This document shows positions 25,512 through 38,073 of a DNA stretch of 64,000 nucleotides, in pieces (positions within the stretch are counted from its first letter, which is position 1; each line of letters begins with the position of its first letter). The translations under genes and the position numbers were made by a program. Source of the stretch: Pleurodeles waltl (taxonomy: Eukaryota > Chordata > Amphibia > Caudata > Salamandridae); NCBI RefSeq assembly GCF_031143425.1, contig NC_090450.1, positions 215,771,442 to 215,835,441 on the forward strand. The letters are read 5' to 3'. The notes below the pieces were generated by a model, which had not been told where the DNA came from, did not search any database, and saw only the letters and a list, made by a program, of their open reading frames with translations.

Positions 25512-27513
25512 TGTATTATTGGTAAGGGCAGGTAAGTACCTACACTTAGTAATAGGCCACTAACCTACACTTAGGTCCAGTTAGGTCTCAGTAAATTAAA
25601 CCCAGCTCAACCCTTGGTAGCTTGGCATCGAGCGACAAGGCTTAACTTAGGAGACAAATGTGTAAAGCATTTAAAAATCACAGAACAGTAAATAAGTGAA
25701 ACAAAAAACACAGTAAAAATCCAATTATCCAGTTTATAACAATAGATTATATTTTTGTCTTTAAAATGACACCAAAATGATTAAAATTGATGAGGGGAGC
25801 CGGGGATATGAATTTCTAAAGAATTAATGTTTTCTAGTGCATAGAAGCAACTAGCCCTCAAAGCGTTTAAAAGGTCACACTGGAAAGGGACAAAGCCCAG
25901 ACTTCAGGCCATCCACGAGGTAACACTGTTACACTTACTTTCAGAAGTGTTTCTAAATTCAGGAAAGTGGTCCACAGCACCCACCAATGGTTCAGAAGCT
26001 CTGGTTTGCCTCTTGGGGTCTGGGACTACAACTCCCACAATGCACCTCTTCACCTTATGGGGTTGCTCCAAACTTCTGCATTGTGTTTCAGAGTTCCTTT
26101 GTGGGTCCTTGGAGTGTCCAGCTGATCTGTTTGCAGGACTTGATGCAGGGGAATTTGGGCAGCTCCTTTGTACCTGTAGCAAACAGGGAGTCCCTTCTTG
26201 AAGCAGTAGAAGACATGCAAAGTGGTGAATTCCAAGTGTGCAGCTGGTGCTGTCCTTCAGAGTACAGTGCCCAGGTGCAGGTCAGGGGTCCAGCAGGGCA
26301 GTCCGTCTTCTTCTGATGTTCTTCCTTATTGGAATATGGTAGGGATCTGAGGTATGGGTGCAGCTCTGCCATATTTCTCCTTGCTCCTGGGTGAAAATCA
26401 AGGGGTTCTTGGTTCTCCAATCAGATACAGGGTCCTTCCTCCTGTGATGACCACTTCCTGGGAAGTGTGGCAAAAATCAATTCCAGGGAGCAACATTCTT
26501 CAAAAATCCTTCATGGCTGAAACTGATTTTTGAAGGTTACATCTGGCTGAGCCCACCCACTGGTGTGGCTAAAAATCCTAAAGATACCCTTCTCCTGCCC
26601 TCTCCTAATCTAATCCAGAGGGCAACTAATTGTCTGGGGTTGCAGGTTGTGAGGGAGGTGCTGGGTTGCTCCAAGTGTCCTTCCCTGCCTTTGAAGAATA
26701 GTTTGGCATCCCCTTCCTGCCTCCCCATCTGCTGATGTAGTTCTACTCCCCCAGGCACATCCTTTGTGTTCAGTCCAAGCCACTTCACACCTCATCAAGG
26801 CAGCCTGGCCAGTCTGCCAGAGGCTGGGCAATCAGAGAAGGACACTACAGAGCTGAAGTTGGCAACTTTTCAGGTAGAGTTTGAAACTCTTTAGCTGAAC
26901 TAGGTATATTAAATCCAACAATTGTAAGTCGTGGGATTTATTATGACAATTCATTTGATACCAAACATGAGGTATCTGACACTTAAGGGGACTTTCACCA
27001 CAGTGAGGGAAAAACAAATTTGACTATTTTACCTCACCAGGGCTTATAAAACTATTTTTATAAGGTCCCTGCCTATAGTTATATGGCACCCTGCCCTAGG
27101 GGCACATAGGGAACACATCAGGGGTGACTTATATATTAAAAATAAGGTAGTTTAAGACTTTGGAAGTACTTTGAATTCCCAAGCCAAATTTGCATATAAC
27201 TTTAGTTTAAAAGAAGCCAGCAAGGCAGGCCTGCCTTTAAAATGACAATGGGTACCTCAGCAGTGCACCTATGGTGCACCACCTGTACTGGGGTCCCTAA
27301 ACATACTTGCCCTACCATATACTAGGGACTTATAGGTAGGTTGACCTAGCAAATTATAATTAGCCTAATTTGCATACCTATTTCATACAGAGCACAGGCC
27401 CTGGGGCTGGTTAGCAGTACCCAGGGCACCATCAGGGTCAGAAAAACACCAGAAAAAAGTGAAAAATGGCGACAAAAAGTTAGGGGGGCTCTGCAACCAG
27501 CCATGTTTTCTCA
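25512..27513 (-). mobile_element. Long LTR family C, minus strand (approximate ends)
   Basis: The left portion (25512-25640) has the same layout as the left portion of the LTR at 1792-4203: GGTAAGTACC, then CTTAGGTCCAGTTAGG, then a cTTAACTTAGGAGACAAATG block. The right portion read in reverse begins CATGGCTGGTTGCAGAGCCC and continues with TATGGTAGGGCAAG-type newt LTR sequence. A related fragment lies at 42580-43150. No protein frames are supported. The ends were placed at plausible TG/CA positions only; no target duplication was found. Confidence 0.45.
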
Positions 27514-28285
27514 TGACCACTAAAACATGTTGAAATTGACTAATCCATGATTGGCTTATTTAACTTTTCTATAAGCCATAATATATGGTGCGGAAATACA
27601 CCCATGACCTGGAAAGATAAATGTTTCCTGCTGACTACAACACTTATTGTGCCATCCACTAGAAGGACAAAGGAACACATGGCATCAGGCCCACCATTGT
27701 AGACTGGCTTTTGCAGCTTAAAGGCTACAGCCCAGCCTATTAAAAGAACAATTTTGGATACAAGAAAACCTTCCCTTTAAATATTTATGTCACTTTTAAG
27801 TAAGGTATGAACCTACAAGAAGGGGTGCATGGTATTTAAAAGTAGAACATGTAGAAATTTTAATTAACACGTGCTTTCGCTGGCCAACAGAGAACAATGG
27901 AAAGCAGGATCAAATTATAATTCTGCTACGTCCTGATTGGAATCAACTAGAAATATGATTAAAACACTCCTTTTTTGAATTTCAACAAAGTGTGGGGCCC
28001 ATCGAAGTCCTACCACGATTTACAGGACACTCAACCCCGCATAGGTGATTGTACTCCTCTTGAATGTTGATGCAGAGAACATCCGTGCTGATAAAAGAAA
28101 CAACTGAAGCTCTTTCCTTAACCCAAAGGAAAAGTGTTTGCACCACATCAGTAGAATTGGCATCTGTCTGAATGTATTATGTCAATGCTTTTACTGTCAC
28201 CTGGCCCGATGGGGCTTATTGTTATGGTTACATAAAATGCTAAGAAAAATAGTTAAAAAAAAAAAGAAAACAAAAGAACACTCCT
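27514..28285. other. Unassigned stretch
   Basis: No gene recognised. A poly-A run at about 28253-28275 lies just before the DIRS left end. Confidence 0.4.
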
Positions 28286-28989
28286 TATGTGATAGAGACT
28301 TATAGTTGCAGATTACTTACCTTTTAATTTCCCCCAGGTATCAGACTGGATCTGGACATTTTTGTCGTGCGTTAGGTGGTGTTCCTCGACGCTCTGTCCA
28401 TCGTCCACATCATCCATGCTAGATCTGACATTGTGGTTCCTATAAAGGTACCACCCTGCATGCTGACGTCAGTTCTTTTCTTTCCACGAAAACAAGCGCT
28501 GATCCAAAGAATGCTACCACTCAGACACGTTTTGACTGATTTGTTTTACTTTTTGTTGAAGATTTTTTTAAGTGTTCTACTCCTGGTGTGTTGAGGAATG
28601 TCACCAGCTTCAAGCCATGTGGATCCTGTCATTGAGTGTTGGGCCAAGCATCCAAAGGCTTTGAGGGAGCAGTCCCTAAAGCTGATGGTGGCCCGATGTT
28701 GGACTTCACACAAGTCGTGATCTCGGTCGAGAGGAATAACCTAGGATCGGTCATGGAACGCTCCATTGTTGTCGTCCCACTTCAAGTCCTTGGGGTGGTT
28801 GGGTAAGTCGAGGCATAAGAAGAAGTCAAAGAAGTCAAAGCAGTCTTTGACTTCTCCAAGTCCATCCGCTGACGAGGTGAGGGAGCATTGACGTTCTAGG
28901 CCTCACTCTGCATAGCCTGAGCCTAGGCTAACTACGCACCTCCCCGAGTTTCTGGGAGCTGGAGCGACCCTTGCCCAACTCAGAGAGTC

Positions 28990-30510
28990 TTACGAGGCTA
29001 TGCTCCTCCTTTTTGCACAGCCCGACACTGCTGGAGTGCCTTCAGGCTCTGCTGAGTTGGAAGGGGCCCCTTGGGTTTTGCACCAGCGGCTTCGGCCTGG
29101 GCACCTAGGGTCAGCCAAGAATCCAGTCTTGGATCCGGACCGGCATAGTTCATACCATCCTGACATTCCACAACCCCTGTCACTGACATTCCCGGCACCG
29201 TCTGTGCCCATGGGCAGCACCATCCCTATTGTGAGCCCCGACTACAGCACGGAGCCAGATGGGTATAGTATGACACCGATTCACACAGCGGCAAGAGCCT
29301 TGCCTCTTAGGTCAGATCCTAAGCCCTTTTCTTATAGGTTAGGTTTCGAAGAAGAATGGGAGGGGTTACTGGACCCTTTATAATACCAGCTCTGCAAAGT
29401 ACCTATGGACTGGTGTACAGACTTGGGTGAAGCCAGAGGATTGGATACTTCTTCAGATGCTGGCATGCTTTCTCCCCCTACCATGGGTATGGAGGAGGGA
29501 AGTTCTTACTCTATGGTGGTGAGAGGGAACGCTGAGGTCCTGGACCTTCAGTTGCTCTTGGTGACCATCAGGACTAATCTTATCACAGAGATGCTACAAC
29601 CAGGAGCTTCCTGCTCAGAACCCCTGTTCCCATTTAATTAGGCTCACAGGGACATCCTACTGGGTACCTGGTCCAAACCCAGTACAGGAGCTCCTGTGAA
29701 CAGGACAATTGCCCACCACCATCTCCTCGCACCTGGGGACTCAAGTTTTCTGACATAAGTTCCTACCCCAGAGAGCTTAGTTATCCAAGCCTCTACCTCC
29801 CACAATGCATTCTCTTCCGCTCCCCAGGATAGGGAATCCAAGAGGTTGGACTCACTTGGGAAGATGATGATTTCTTCTACCAGCCCTGCATAGTGGTCCA
29901 TCAACAGTACGTGACTTTTGGGCCATTATTCTCACTCACTGTGGCCAAAGGGTGCCAATGGGTGATATGCAGCGAAGTTCACAATCCTTCATAGACGGGA
30001 TATGAACGACTCACTAGGCAGAGCAGTTTTATCGACAGTTGCCCTGAGGCACCATGCCTAGCTGAGGATGTCTGGCTTTTCAGAGGGTGTCCAAGCTTCC
30101 TTGATGGACATGGCCTTTGATGGCACACACCTCTTTGGAGACAAGGCAGACTTGGCGCTCAAGCGCTTCAAATATTCTGAGTCTAAGGCCAGAGTTTTGG
30201 GTTCGTGGCAGCCCCTTGTCTCCCGAGTATGCCTTTCACTCCATTTGTGGCTACAGAAGAGGCCTCCAACCGTGGCCACTCCCGGCCAGCCACCATGCCA
30301 CACATGCTGCCCAGCCTCTGCATGGCCAAGGGTATGAGATCCACTGGTCTTGTGAATCAGGTGGATAGCGATCTGAACAGTCTGCCACTTCCCTCCCCCC
30401 CCCAGCAACCTCTAAACCTTCCTGGTCTGACTCTTCTTCAGCATGGGCCAGCTGACAGCAGAATTCTCGCTCACTTGCTCTGCTGGCAATCCATCATGTC
30501 AGACAGGTAG
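28990..30510 (+). pseudogene. DIRS gag-like region
   Basis: Proline- and serine-rich frames (29000-29383, 29405-29641) are followed by 30068-30337, which contains a DGTHLFGDKADLALKRFK-type motif. That motif matches what I know of the C-terminal part of DIRS ORF1 proteins in amphibians (phrases of the form FDG.xLFG.KAD). The frame is broken repeatedly. The assignment rests on this motif and on lying immediately upstream of the RT region. Confidence 0.55.
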
Positions 30511-30567
30511 GTTTTGCAGATAGTCTGAAGGGGCTGCTCCTTCCCCAACGAGACTAACCCTCCATCA

Positions 30568-31080
30568 ATGCCACCATCCTATGCTCAGAAGACTGAGGAT
30601 CACTTAGTCCCTTCTCTGCACAGAAGTTACAGCTCTCTTAGACAAAGGAGTTATAGAGAGGGTTCCCCTACCAGACATAATTTCTGGTTTCTATTCCACT
30701 ACTTTCTGGTCACCAAAACGGACAAGGGCCTACACCCTATCTTAGACCTTCGATCCCTCAAATGCTTCCTCAAGAAGGAGAAGTTCAAAATGCTCACTTT
30801 GGCTCAGGTTCTATCTGCCCTGGACCAAGGAGACTGGATGGTAGGTTAGATTTTCAGGACGCTTATTTTCATATCTCCTTCCTCCCTGCCCACAGATGTT
30901 ACTTGCGATTCATGGTAGGCCACAAACACTGTCAGTTCACCGTGCTCCCCTTTGGCCTGACAAGCACACCTCAGGTGGTCATCAAGCTGATGACGGTGGT
31001 TGCAGTTCATCTGCAGAGATCAGGGGTTTCAGTCTTCCCCTATCTTGACAACTGATTGTTGAAGGCGGCTCACCCCAGGC
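30568..31080 (+). pseudogene. DIRS reverse transcriptase
   Basis: 30568-30849 encodes an ILDLRSLKCFLKKEKFKML block, then DQGDWM. After a one-base shift 30840-31055 encodes DFQDAYFHI, where the first catalytic Asp sits, then FTVLPFGLTSTP, then FPYLDN and a stop. In the family the last motif is YLDD, so one catalytic Asp is replaced by Asn and followed directly by TGA. Together with the frameshift this means the enzyme is dead. The combination of LPFGL and YLDD-type motifs with the downstream recombinase fits DIRS rather than LINE elements. Confidence 0.8.
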
Positions 31081-31529
31081 TGTCTCCCACCTCCAGACTA
31101 CAGCAGACCTCCTGCAATTGCTGGGGTTCGATATAAATGCGCCAAAAGTACCCCTGACTCCATCTCAGATGCTCCCTTTCATCAGATCTAGTCTGGACAC
31201 AGTATAGTTTCAGGCATATCCTCCCAAGCGGTGAGTCCACGATATTCAATCTATGATACCGATGTTTCAGGCTCTATCCTGGATTTTGGTGAGAATGACT
31301 CTTGGGCTGCTGGGACTCATGGCCTCCTGCATCCTGCGGGTGACAGATCCTGCACCCTACTGCTGGCATATGTCAGGTGGCATATGCGGGCTCTGCTGTG
31401 GGACCGGAAGGTCCAATGGGCACAACATCAGGGGAATCTCTCTGACAAGGTCCAGATTTTGTAGGGAACTGCAGAAGATCTGCAGTGGTGGTTGATGAAT
31501 TGCAATTGTGTCAGAGGCAGATCCCTCTC

Positions 31530-32000
31530 CCTTCTCCAACCAGATCTGAGAGTAGTGACAGATGCATTACTCCTGGGAACTCCTGGGATGGTGCAGCCAT
31601 CTGGGAGAGGTGAAGATCTGAGTCATCTGGTCTCTCACAGAATCCGGGCTCCACATTAACCTGTTGGAGATCTGTGTGATCTAACTAGCATTAAAAGCTT
31701 TTCTTCCCTCTATCAAGAGAAAGAAGGTGCAAATGTTCACAAACAACACTACCGCTATGTGGTACTGCAACATAGACCCTTTGGCAAGAGGCTTTATGGT
31801 TCTGGACATGGCTGTAACAGCAGGGCATATCCCAGGTGATTCAATATTTGGCGGGATCTCTGAACGTCAGAGCAGACAAACTCAGCCAAAAATGTCTAGC
31901 GGATCAAGAATGGCATCTCCATCCGAAGGTGGCGCAGGGTCTCTTTCAACAGTGGGGAGAGCCTTGGTGTGATCTGTTCACCTCTGCTGAGAATGCGCAA
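31530..32000 (+). pseudogene. DIRS RNase H region
   Basis: Across shifting frames one finds a VTDA motif, a TNNTTAMWYCN motif (31738-31770) and a segment equivalent to the ADxLS...EWHLHP motif near 31855-31925, followed by FQQWG. These are the signature steps of DIRS-type RNase H domains. Several stops and frameshifts make it non-functional. It lies between the RT and recombinase remnants, as expected. Confidence 0.6.
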
Positions 32001-32339
32001 TGTCACTAGTTTTGTGCGTTGGAGTTTGCAAGGCAATCGTTCAGAGACGCTTTTTATCTTGAGTGGAACTCTGGCCTCTTGTATGCCTTTCCGCCCATAC
32101 CACTTCTGCCCAGATTTCTCAAAAAGATCAAGAACAACCAGGTCAAGGAATCCTTGTGGCTCTGGACTGGACACAGAAAGTCTGGAATCCCAAGCTACTG
32201 AGCATGTCCATCGAAACTCTGATCAGATTGCTGGCCCTATTGAAGGATCTTCTGTTGCAGCAGTAGGGGAGGGTTCTGCACCCAAGCTTGTCCACTCTCC
32301 GTCATCTTGCATGGAGATTGAGCGGTGACAGTAGCCAGC

Positions 32340-32995
32340 TTTTAAACTTTTTCCCAAAATCTGTAGAGTAATCTTGACAGCCAGGCATCTCTCCACCAAA
32401 ACGATATACGCCTGTTGTTGAAAGAAATTTACAGCATGGTGCACAGACATGTCTGTTGACCTCTTTCTGCCCATCTCTTGCATTCCTATTGTTTACCCTT
32501 TCCTTGGTCCAGCAGGGTTCTGCTGTGGGCTCTCTTAAAGGATATTTGCTTCTATTTCTGCTTTTCCAAGGTTGCCTGATCAATGGTTTTTGTTTAAGTC
32601 CCATCTGACATAGGTTCCTCAAAGGTCTTACACATCTCGTTCCTCCCTCCCCATTCATTATGCCCCAATGGGATCTGAATTTGGTTTTGACATATCTGAT
32701 GTGCGCTCCTTTCAGGCCTCTCCACAATTACTCTCTCAGGTTTCTCACTTTGAAAACTGCCTTCCTTATGGACATTACATCTGACCGCAGGGTGAGTGAG
32801 CTGCAGACATTGTCATCTAAGCCACCCTACCTTTCCACCTATCCTCACAAAGTGGTGCTTCACACTAGAGCCTCCTGTCTGCCAAAAGTGGTTGTGCCCT
32901 TTCATGTAGGCCAATTCATCACCTGCCTACTTTTTATGCATCCCCACATCCTTCTGAGGAAGAGTAGAGACTCCACCACCTGAACCCAAAAAGAC
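32340..32995 (+). pseudogene. DIRS tyrosine recombinase, C-terminally truncated
   Basis: The ORF 32660-32983 encodes PQWDLNLVLTYLM, then a TLKTAFLMDITSDRRVSEL segment that contains the first catalytic Arg of the phage-integrase fold, then a KVVLHTR strand. The downstream HxxR and Tyr motifs are not found before the MITE near 33046, so the catalytic C-terminus seems deleted. Upstream pieces in other frames (from 32340) continue the N-terminal part. In an intact element this enzyme would integrate the circular cDNA. Confidence 0.65.
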
Positions 32996-33045
32996 CATGC
33001 CCACAGCAACACCCATTACACGCCCCTTCCATGCACAGTGCTGCA

Positions 33046-33195
33046 TGGGAAGGGGCTGTATTTACAAGGTGGCGTTAAGCCACAAAAATTGGCTTAATGC
33101 CACCTTATAAATACAGCGCATTGCTTAGGGCCACAGGAGCATCACAAAAAATGACGCTCCTGTGGTGCTAGTGGCCTATAAATACAGCCCTTGGT
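33046..33195. mobile_element. Short MITE inside the DIRS element
   Basis: The left end AAGGGGCTGTATTTACAAGG pairs with the right end read in reverse (CCAAGGGCTGTATTTATAGG). An adjacent hairpin at 33022-33056 has arms GCCCCTTCCATGCA and its near-complement. Inner blocks GGTGGCGTTAAG and TTAATGCCACC also pair. It may begin slightly earlier, near 33000. No coding sequence. Confidence 0.5.
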
Positions 33196-33715
33196 TCTCA
33201 GACTTAACTTTGGGGATGGTATTAGTTGGGTATGTATTCAAAGATAAGTAATCTGTAACAAAAAGGCTCAATCATATGAACAAGTTACTTACCTTTCATA
33301 ATGCCGTATTTGGTAGAGACATTATCTAGCTGCACATTCCTTACTGATCCACCCATCCTCCCTGCTCTGCGAAATGATTTCTAGGGGCAGGGATTCTTCT
33401 TTCAGGGCCTTAGTTTTGATGCATCAGCAGTCAGTTTCTTTATGGCTCTGCCCTTCTGCCACGGAAATTTGTAAAAAGAAACTGACATCAGCGCACCAGG
33501 GAGGCACTTAAATAAGAAGTGTGATGTCATATCCGACAGATGATGCAGACGATGGACACAGAGCCAATTAACACCACCTAATGGTGTGCAGGGGTACTGC
33601 TCATAAAAATATCCCAATCCAGTCTGACCCCTGGGGAAACTTCAAAGGTAAGGAGTCTGCAACCAGATATTGTCTCTACCAGATAAGGCGTTATCGAACA
33701 TAAGTAACTTGTTCT

Positions 33716-34519
33716 TTAAAATTCTTTAAAAGCTCAACTAAATCATAAAGTCAGATTTGTAATAAATATTAGGGAGAAGTAACTTTTAGAAAGTGTTCTT
33801 TTCACCGTCTGATGCTCCTGGAGGGTAATTTGCATTGTCTTTCCAGAATCGCCCAGTAAGTGCTTAGTTCTGCTGAGGAATGAAAACTGATCCCATAGCA
33901 GAGACAATGGGTTGGGTGTTGTGAGGTGTATTCCTGTTCCTTGTCACAATGACCAGTTAGGGTTTTAACAAGAATTTAATTTTCATCAAATGGAGCTCCC
34001 ATGTTATTATCAAATATTAGGTGACATCTGGAAAGGCTCCAGCTTTTGTACTGACAGTCACGCAGACACCATATCCAGTCAGAGGAAAGCTATTTCCATA
34101 ACTGATTTGAAGTCATCACAGAAAAAGGGACTCCTCTTTAGTCTGGAAAAACAACTCTGAGCGGGCACACAAGTTCTTCATAAAGGGGATAAGAGTTTCC
34201 CTACCTGTGTTTTTAAGGGTAAGGGGCAATGTGGGCTTATTTGCAGTAGAGCAAATGGGAACTGCTACAAAAGCGGGTAGGTTTACCATTGGGAAATTTT
34301 ACACCACAGGTTAGAGAGGAGCCAGAAGCCACCCCCACCAACTAGCTCATCATAGGCATAAATTGGTACCCCCAAGGCACCCTCATCAGAAAATTTTCTG
34401 GACCTGTGGATACACAGAAGAGGACTGGACCTACTAGCTAAGACCTGAGAGTAGCCCTGAAAGACCGAACCTGACCTCTCCTGTACACAGGACAGAAAAG
34501 TGAACTCTACAGGTCAGTT
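33716..34519. other. Unassigned stretch before repeat family E copy 2
   Basis: No gene seen; the later part is probably the beginning of the repeat that follows. Confidence 0.35.
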
Positions 34520-35660
34520 GGCTAACCTGCATGGTGGCTACAGGTCTTCACAAATCTCCAAAAGTCCTGTTTCCTGATTGCCTGGCTGACTAATACCAAT
34601 TGACTTGACCTGGACCCTGTGTTTGGTCTCTGCTGGAGTGAGTCTAGACCCCCAAGTGGCATTCCTGTGGTCCTGAATCCCTTGGCTGTGGCTAATTTGA
34701 TTCTCCTATCACTTCTGAAAACCTGGGTTCCAAATGATTTTTGGGCTTCCAGGCAACTGGAAGACTGGGACCAATCACCTCAGACTGTCTGACCAAGGTG
34801 CAATCTTGCTTGGCTGAGAAAACAGGCTCTCCTGCTCTGAGTTCATTAGCAGCAGTATATTTTATTCAGGAGACCATCATAAAGAAGGTATCCTGCCTTG
34901 TGGAACTTAGTGTCAGATACAGACGGACCCTTGCCCTGCTGAAGGATTCCAAGCTCCAAAAAATCAACAAAGTCCGAAGGTAAAAATCTTGGCCAGGTGA
35001 AAATGCTAATAGTATGTGATGGGCTGGAGGACTTCGATGCTGCCAAACCAAATGCTTAAGCAGGACCTCATCCACTGCCTATCCAACTTTGTGAGGACTT
35101 CTTCAGATATGACCAACTGCCTTGCCCCGCTGCAGGATATGACTTCCAGAAAAAAAGTCTAAAGCCCAAGGTAAAGTCTTCGACCAGGCTGGTGTATTTG
35201 ACCTGTGCTCCTTCATGGCTCACCTCAAAACGCACCCTAAGCTGCTGCGACCATTGACTACTATTGGCATTCTGTAATTTTTTTTTTTTTTTCCATAAAT
35301 CTTTATGAATGTATATCACCTGTTCTCCTATTGGATTTTAGTCATTGGGTGTCATTTTGTTTATTGAATTATATTCTATTGTTCTATATTGGAGTGAGAT
35401 GTTAATTGTGACTGTTTTTGACTTTTTAACTGTTTTGATACTTCTAAGGTCTTTATACTTTCTCACTGAGTTAGGATAGTCTGCTATGTGCCATATTTAC
35501 TCAGGTTTACATTACTGAAGCCTCTGACTGGAACTGACAAGTTGGGGATGTTCTAACTTGAGGTGGGCAATTATTTTCCAACTAATAATTCACTTTTCCA
35601 GAATCATTGCTCAGTTCAAATCAACTCTTTCTTAAGTTGGGTAGGGCTCTTAGCAGCAAG
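34520..35660 (+). repeat. Newt-type repeat family E, copy 2
   Basis: It shares order and wording with 21480-22480 (the CCTGGATTCC..TGAGTGAGTC phrase, then GAAGACTGGGAC, then a CTATTGGATTT..GGTGTCA phrase near the end). No protein frame is conserved between the two copies. A poly-T run sits at 35279-35291. Ends undefined. Confidence 0.45.
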
Positions 35661-36288
35661 AGACTACACATTAAAAATAGAGATTTCAACATTAAGTAAA
35701 GAAAATAGGGGTAGGTGAGGTTTTTATTGCACCCATGTCACTGGGCAAAGTCAGGAAGTCTTAACCTTTTACAAAAGTGGCAATGATTTCTATATTCTCT
35801 CTAAATTATTGAGGCATAGTGAAAACTCTTGCCTTGCTTCCCTTCTGATGTGTTCCTTGATCTAGAACGTACGATGTGTGGGGCATCCTCTTCCTCTATT
35901 AGGAGATCACCACAGCCTGAAATCCTCCACCAGCACTAGGTAAATGGTGCAGGGGATGACTGCAGGGCATATGTAGATTGTGGGTAGACAAGGGGGGGCC
36001 CTGAAAATTACTCAATGGAGGGATCACCCCTAATGGGCGGGCTAGTGGGCAGGCTAAAGAACCCTGTGAGATCGGGTGGGATAATCTGGTTCAATAGACT
36101 TCCCTGCAGGAAAAACGCTTAGAGTAGGGCAGAAGGGATTGGGGCCAAGTGGCACTAGTCTCCCCATTGCCCTGAGCTGACCCTTATGCGTTTTTTAAAT
36201 TTTACAAGCTTCATAATTTGAGCACTTAGTCAAATTCAAAAATACGTGTACGAAGTTTGGAGTTGTGTAACTTTGCAAAATCATAGAC
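35661..36288. other. Unassigned stretch
   Basis: No gene or recognised repeat ends. Confidence 0.4.
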
Positions 36289-36487
36289 CAGTGGTGCCTG
36301 GTGACATTTGAAAGTAGTGGGGCTTAAAAGTTGGGTATGACTTTTATCTAGTGAGTGAAGCGAGCAAGCTAAATGAACAAACATGGGGTCCTCCTCCCAA
36401 GAATTTTTTCAAAAAGGATTGACAAATGGTGCATTTGAAAGCAAATGAATTTAGTGAGAAAGCAAGGTTTATAAAGCAATGGGAACA
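36289..36487 (+). repeat. Repeat X, copy 1 (inverted partner at 41880-42085)
   Basis: About 200 bp that matches the reverse complement of 41880-42085, for example GAAGCGAGCAAGCTAAATG and CAAATGGTGCATTTGAAAGC in both. In each copy it abuts the end of a Harbinger-type element at the same point (after GGGAACaTAT or GGGAACgTAT). Non-coding. Confidence 0.75.
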
Positions 36488-37022
36488 TATAGCCCTCATT
36501 GCAAGTCTGGAGTCCTAAGACCACTAGTGTTGTGGTGGCGGTTTTACTGCCAACAGACGGGCAGTAAAGACCACCATATTATGAGTTTGGTGGTTTGGCC
36601 TAAGCCAAACTGCAGGAACGCCACCCATACTTCCACTTTTAGGCAGTCCACCTGGCTGGAGGTGTGCACCTCTGGTCCGTCGGCAGCGTACGAGGTGGCC
36701 GACCCCCTTCTTTTTCCTGGTGGCACACTGCCATGAAAATGCTGACGGTCCTGCACCTGGTGACAGGAATCTTCATTCCTGTCGCCGGGAGACACACCCC
36801 CACACGTCCACACACCCGCACACATGCACCCACACACTTCTACACTTTTACACGAACTTACCCATGCAGTCGCTACATACACCCCCATTTAATTGAGCAC
36901 ACACACTCAAACACACACACAGAAACACTCATTCATGCACATACACGTACTCATTCACACCCATGCAAATGCTCTCACGCACATGAACAACCCCATTCGG
37001 TCACACACATGCACACATTTTT
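36488..37022 (+). mobile_element. Harbinger-type element, 5' part (copy H1)
   Basis: It starts AGCCCTCATTGCAAG, a variant of the GGCCCTCATTATGAC end seen at 43154. Next comes GGCGGT- and GCCAAC-rich sequence and a TATTATGAGTTTGG motif, as in copy H2 (41877 leftwards), then a CA-rich tract (about 36790-37018). The same CA-rich tract follows the 5' end in H3 (43440-43500), so these are one family. No right end was found; the copy is truncated or ends in unassigned DNA. Confidence 0.6.
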
Positions 37023-38073
37023 TACTTAGTGATGCATTCCTCAAGAGAATTAGCTGTTTCATCATGCTGTGTTTCTGTGCATTGTATTACTCTTGCACAG
37101 AGTATACTTTGACTCGTGACAGGTGTTTATGAGGGTCTTCGATTGAGAGTGCGGGTGCTGAGGCTGAAGGCAAAACAAAGTGCCTGACAGGGGGTTGGTC
37201 TCTCCAGAGCACACATAACAATGGTCATGTATTCCGGTTGCAAATGAAAATCAGTGTAAATGTGTGTGAAGGGTTGCATAGAGGTCACAATATTTAAAAT
37301 GCAAAAGCAAAATGAAATAAAGTGCTTAAATGTGACTGATTGTAGTGTACGTTTGGTTAGTAAAATGAGAGAGATGCAAGGATGTTCATTCAGGTGAGAG
37401 GGGAAAGAAAGTGCTGAAGAGGAAAGAGAGGAGGTTGAAAATGTGCAGATGGATGAGATGTGAAGAGAAAAAGGGCATACATATCTAACATAAAGCACAT
37501 ATAACTGAAGGCCGTACTCCTTCTATAGGCCTCAATAATATATAATGCACAGTCTCACAATTTCAGAATTGAAACATTTTCAATGTTAATTATTTATCAC
37601 TAATCATTGTTGTTACTCACTTATCTAAAACAGCCAACATCCATTGACAAAGCCAATAGTACTGACAGGTTTTAGGTGAATGGCAGTTGTTTTATGTTTC
37701 TGGATGCAATAACATCTGAGAGAGAAACCAAAATACAGGCTGGGTAGCACACTATGAGAATCACAGAAATGTATTTTACATGTTACCTTTTAGAGAACCC
37801 CCACTTTTTCATCCCACTAAAACATCTGTCTGCTCATATTTCTGTATGATTGACTGCAGCCAGCAGCTGTGGGTGCTTCCTGATGCCTGCTTAAAGCATT
37901 TTCTTCCAATTTGATGCTGCATGCAGTGCAAGACACTGAGCAAGCACAAACTTTAAAGGGCCTGAAGTTGTTGCACTGTACAATCTGCACATTAAAGTAA
38001 TTGTTGAACGTATTAATGTAGTAAGATATGGGGCGGTTTTTAATGTGTTTAGTATTTCAAGATTATAAGACTA
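37023..38073. other. Unassigned stretch
   Basis: Mostly AT-rich. A 123-codon minus frame at 37127-37498 has no recognisable domain. Nothing else supported. Confidence 0.4.

Larger units (their letters stand above)
28290..33715 (+). mobile_element. Degenerate DIRS-type tyrosine-recombinase retrotransposon
   Basis: Order of parts: inverted terminal repeat, gag-like region, reverse transcriptase, RNase H, tyrosine recombinase remnant, internal complementary region, opposite terminal repeat. The left end (about 28300-28470) contains TTACCTTTTAATTTCCCCC and TAGGTGGTGTT; the right end read in reverse (33700-33500) contains TTACCTTTGAAGTTTCCCC and TAGGTGGTGTT, so the ends are inverted copies. 33295-33350 is complementary to 33651-33705, which fits the internal complementary region of DIRS elements. 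All reading frames are broken and a short MITE sits at about 33046-33195. About 5.4 kb, close to the usual DIRS length. Confidence 0.8.

Noticed and set aside
36780..37020. CA-rich tract taken as an independent microsatellite
   Set aside because: The same tract follows the 5' end in other Harbinger copies, so it is part of that element.
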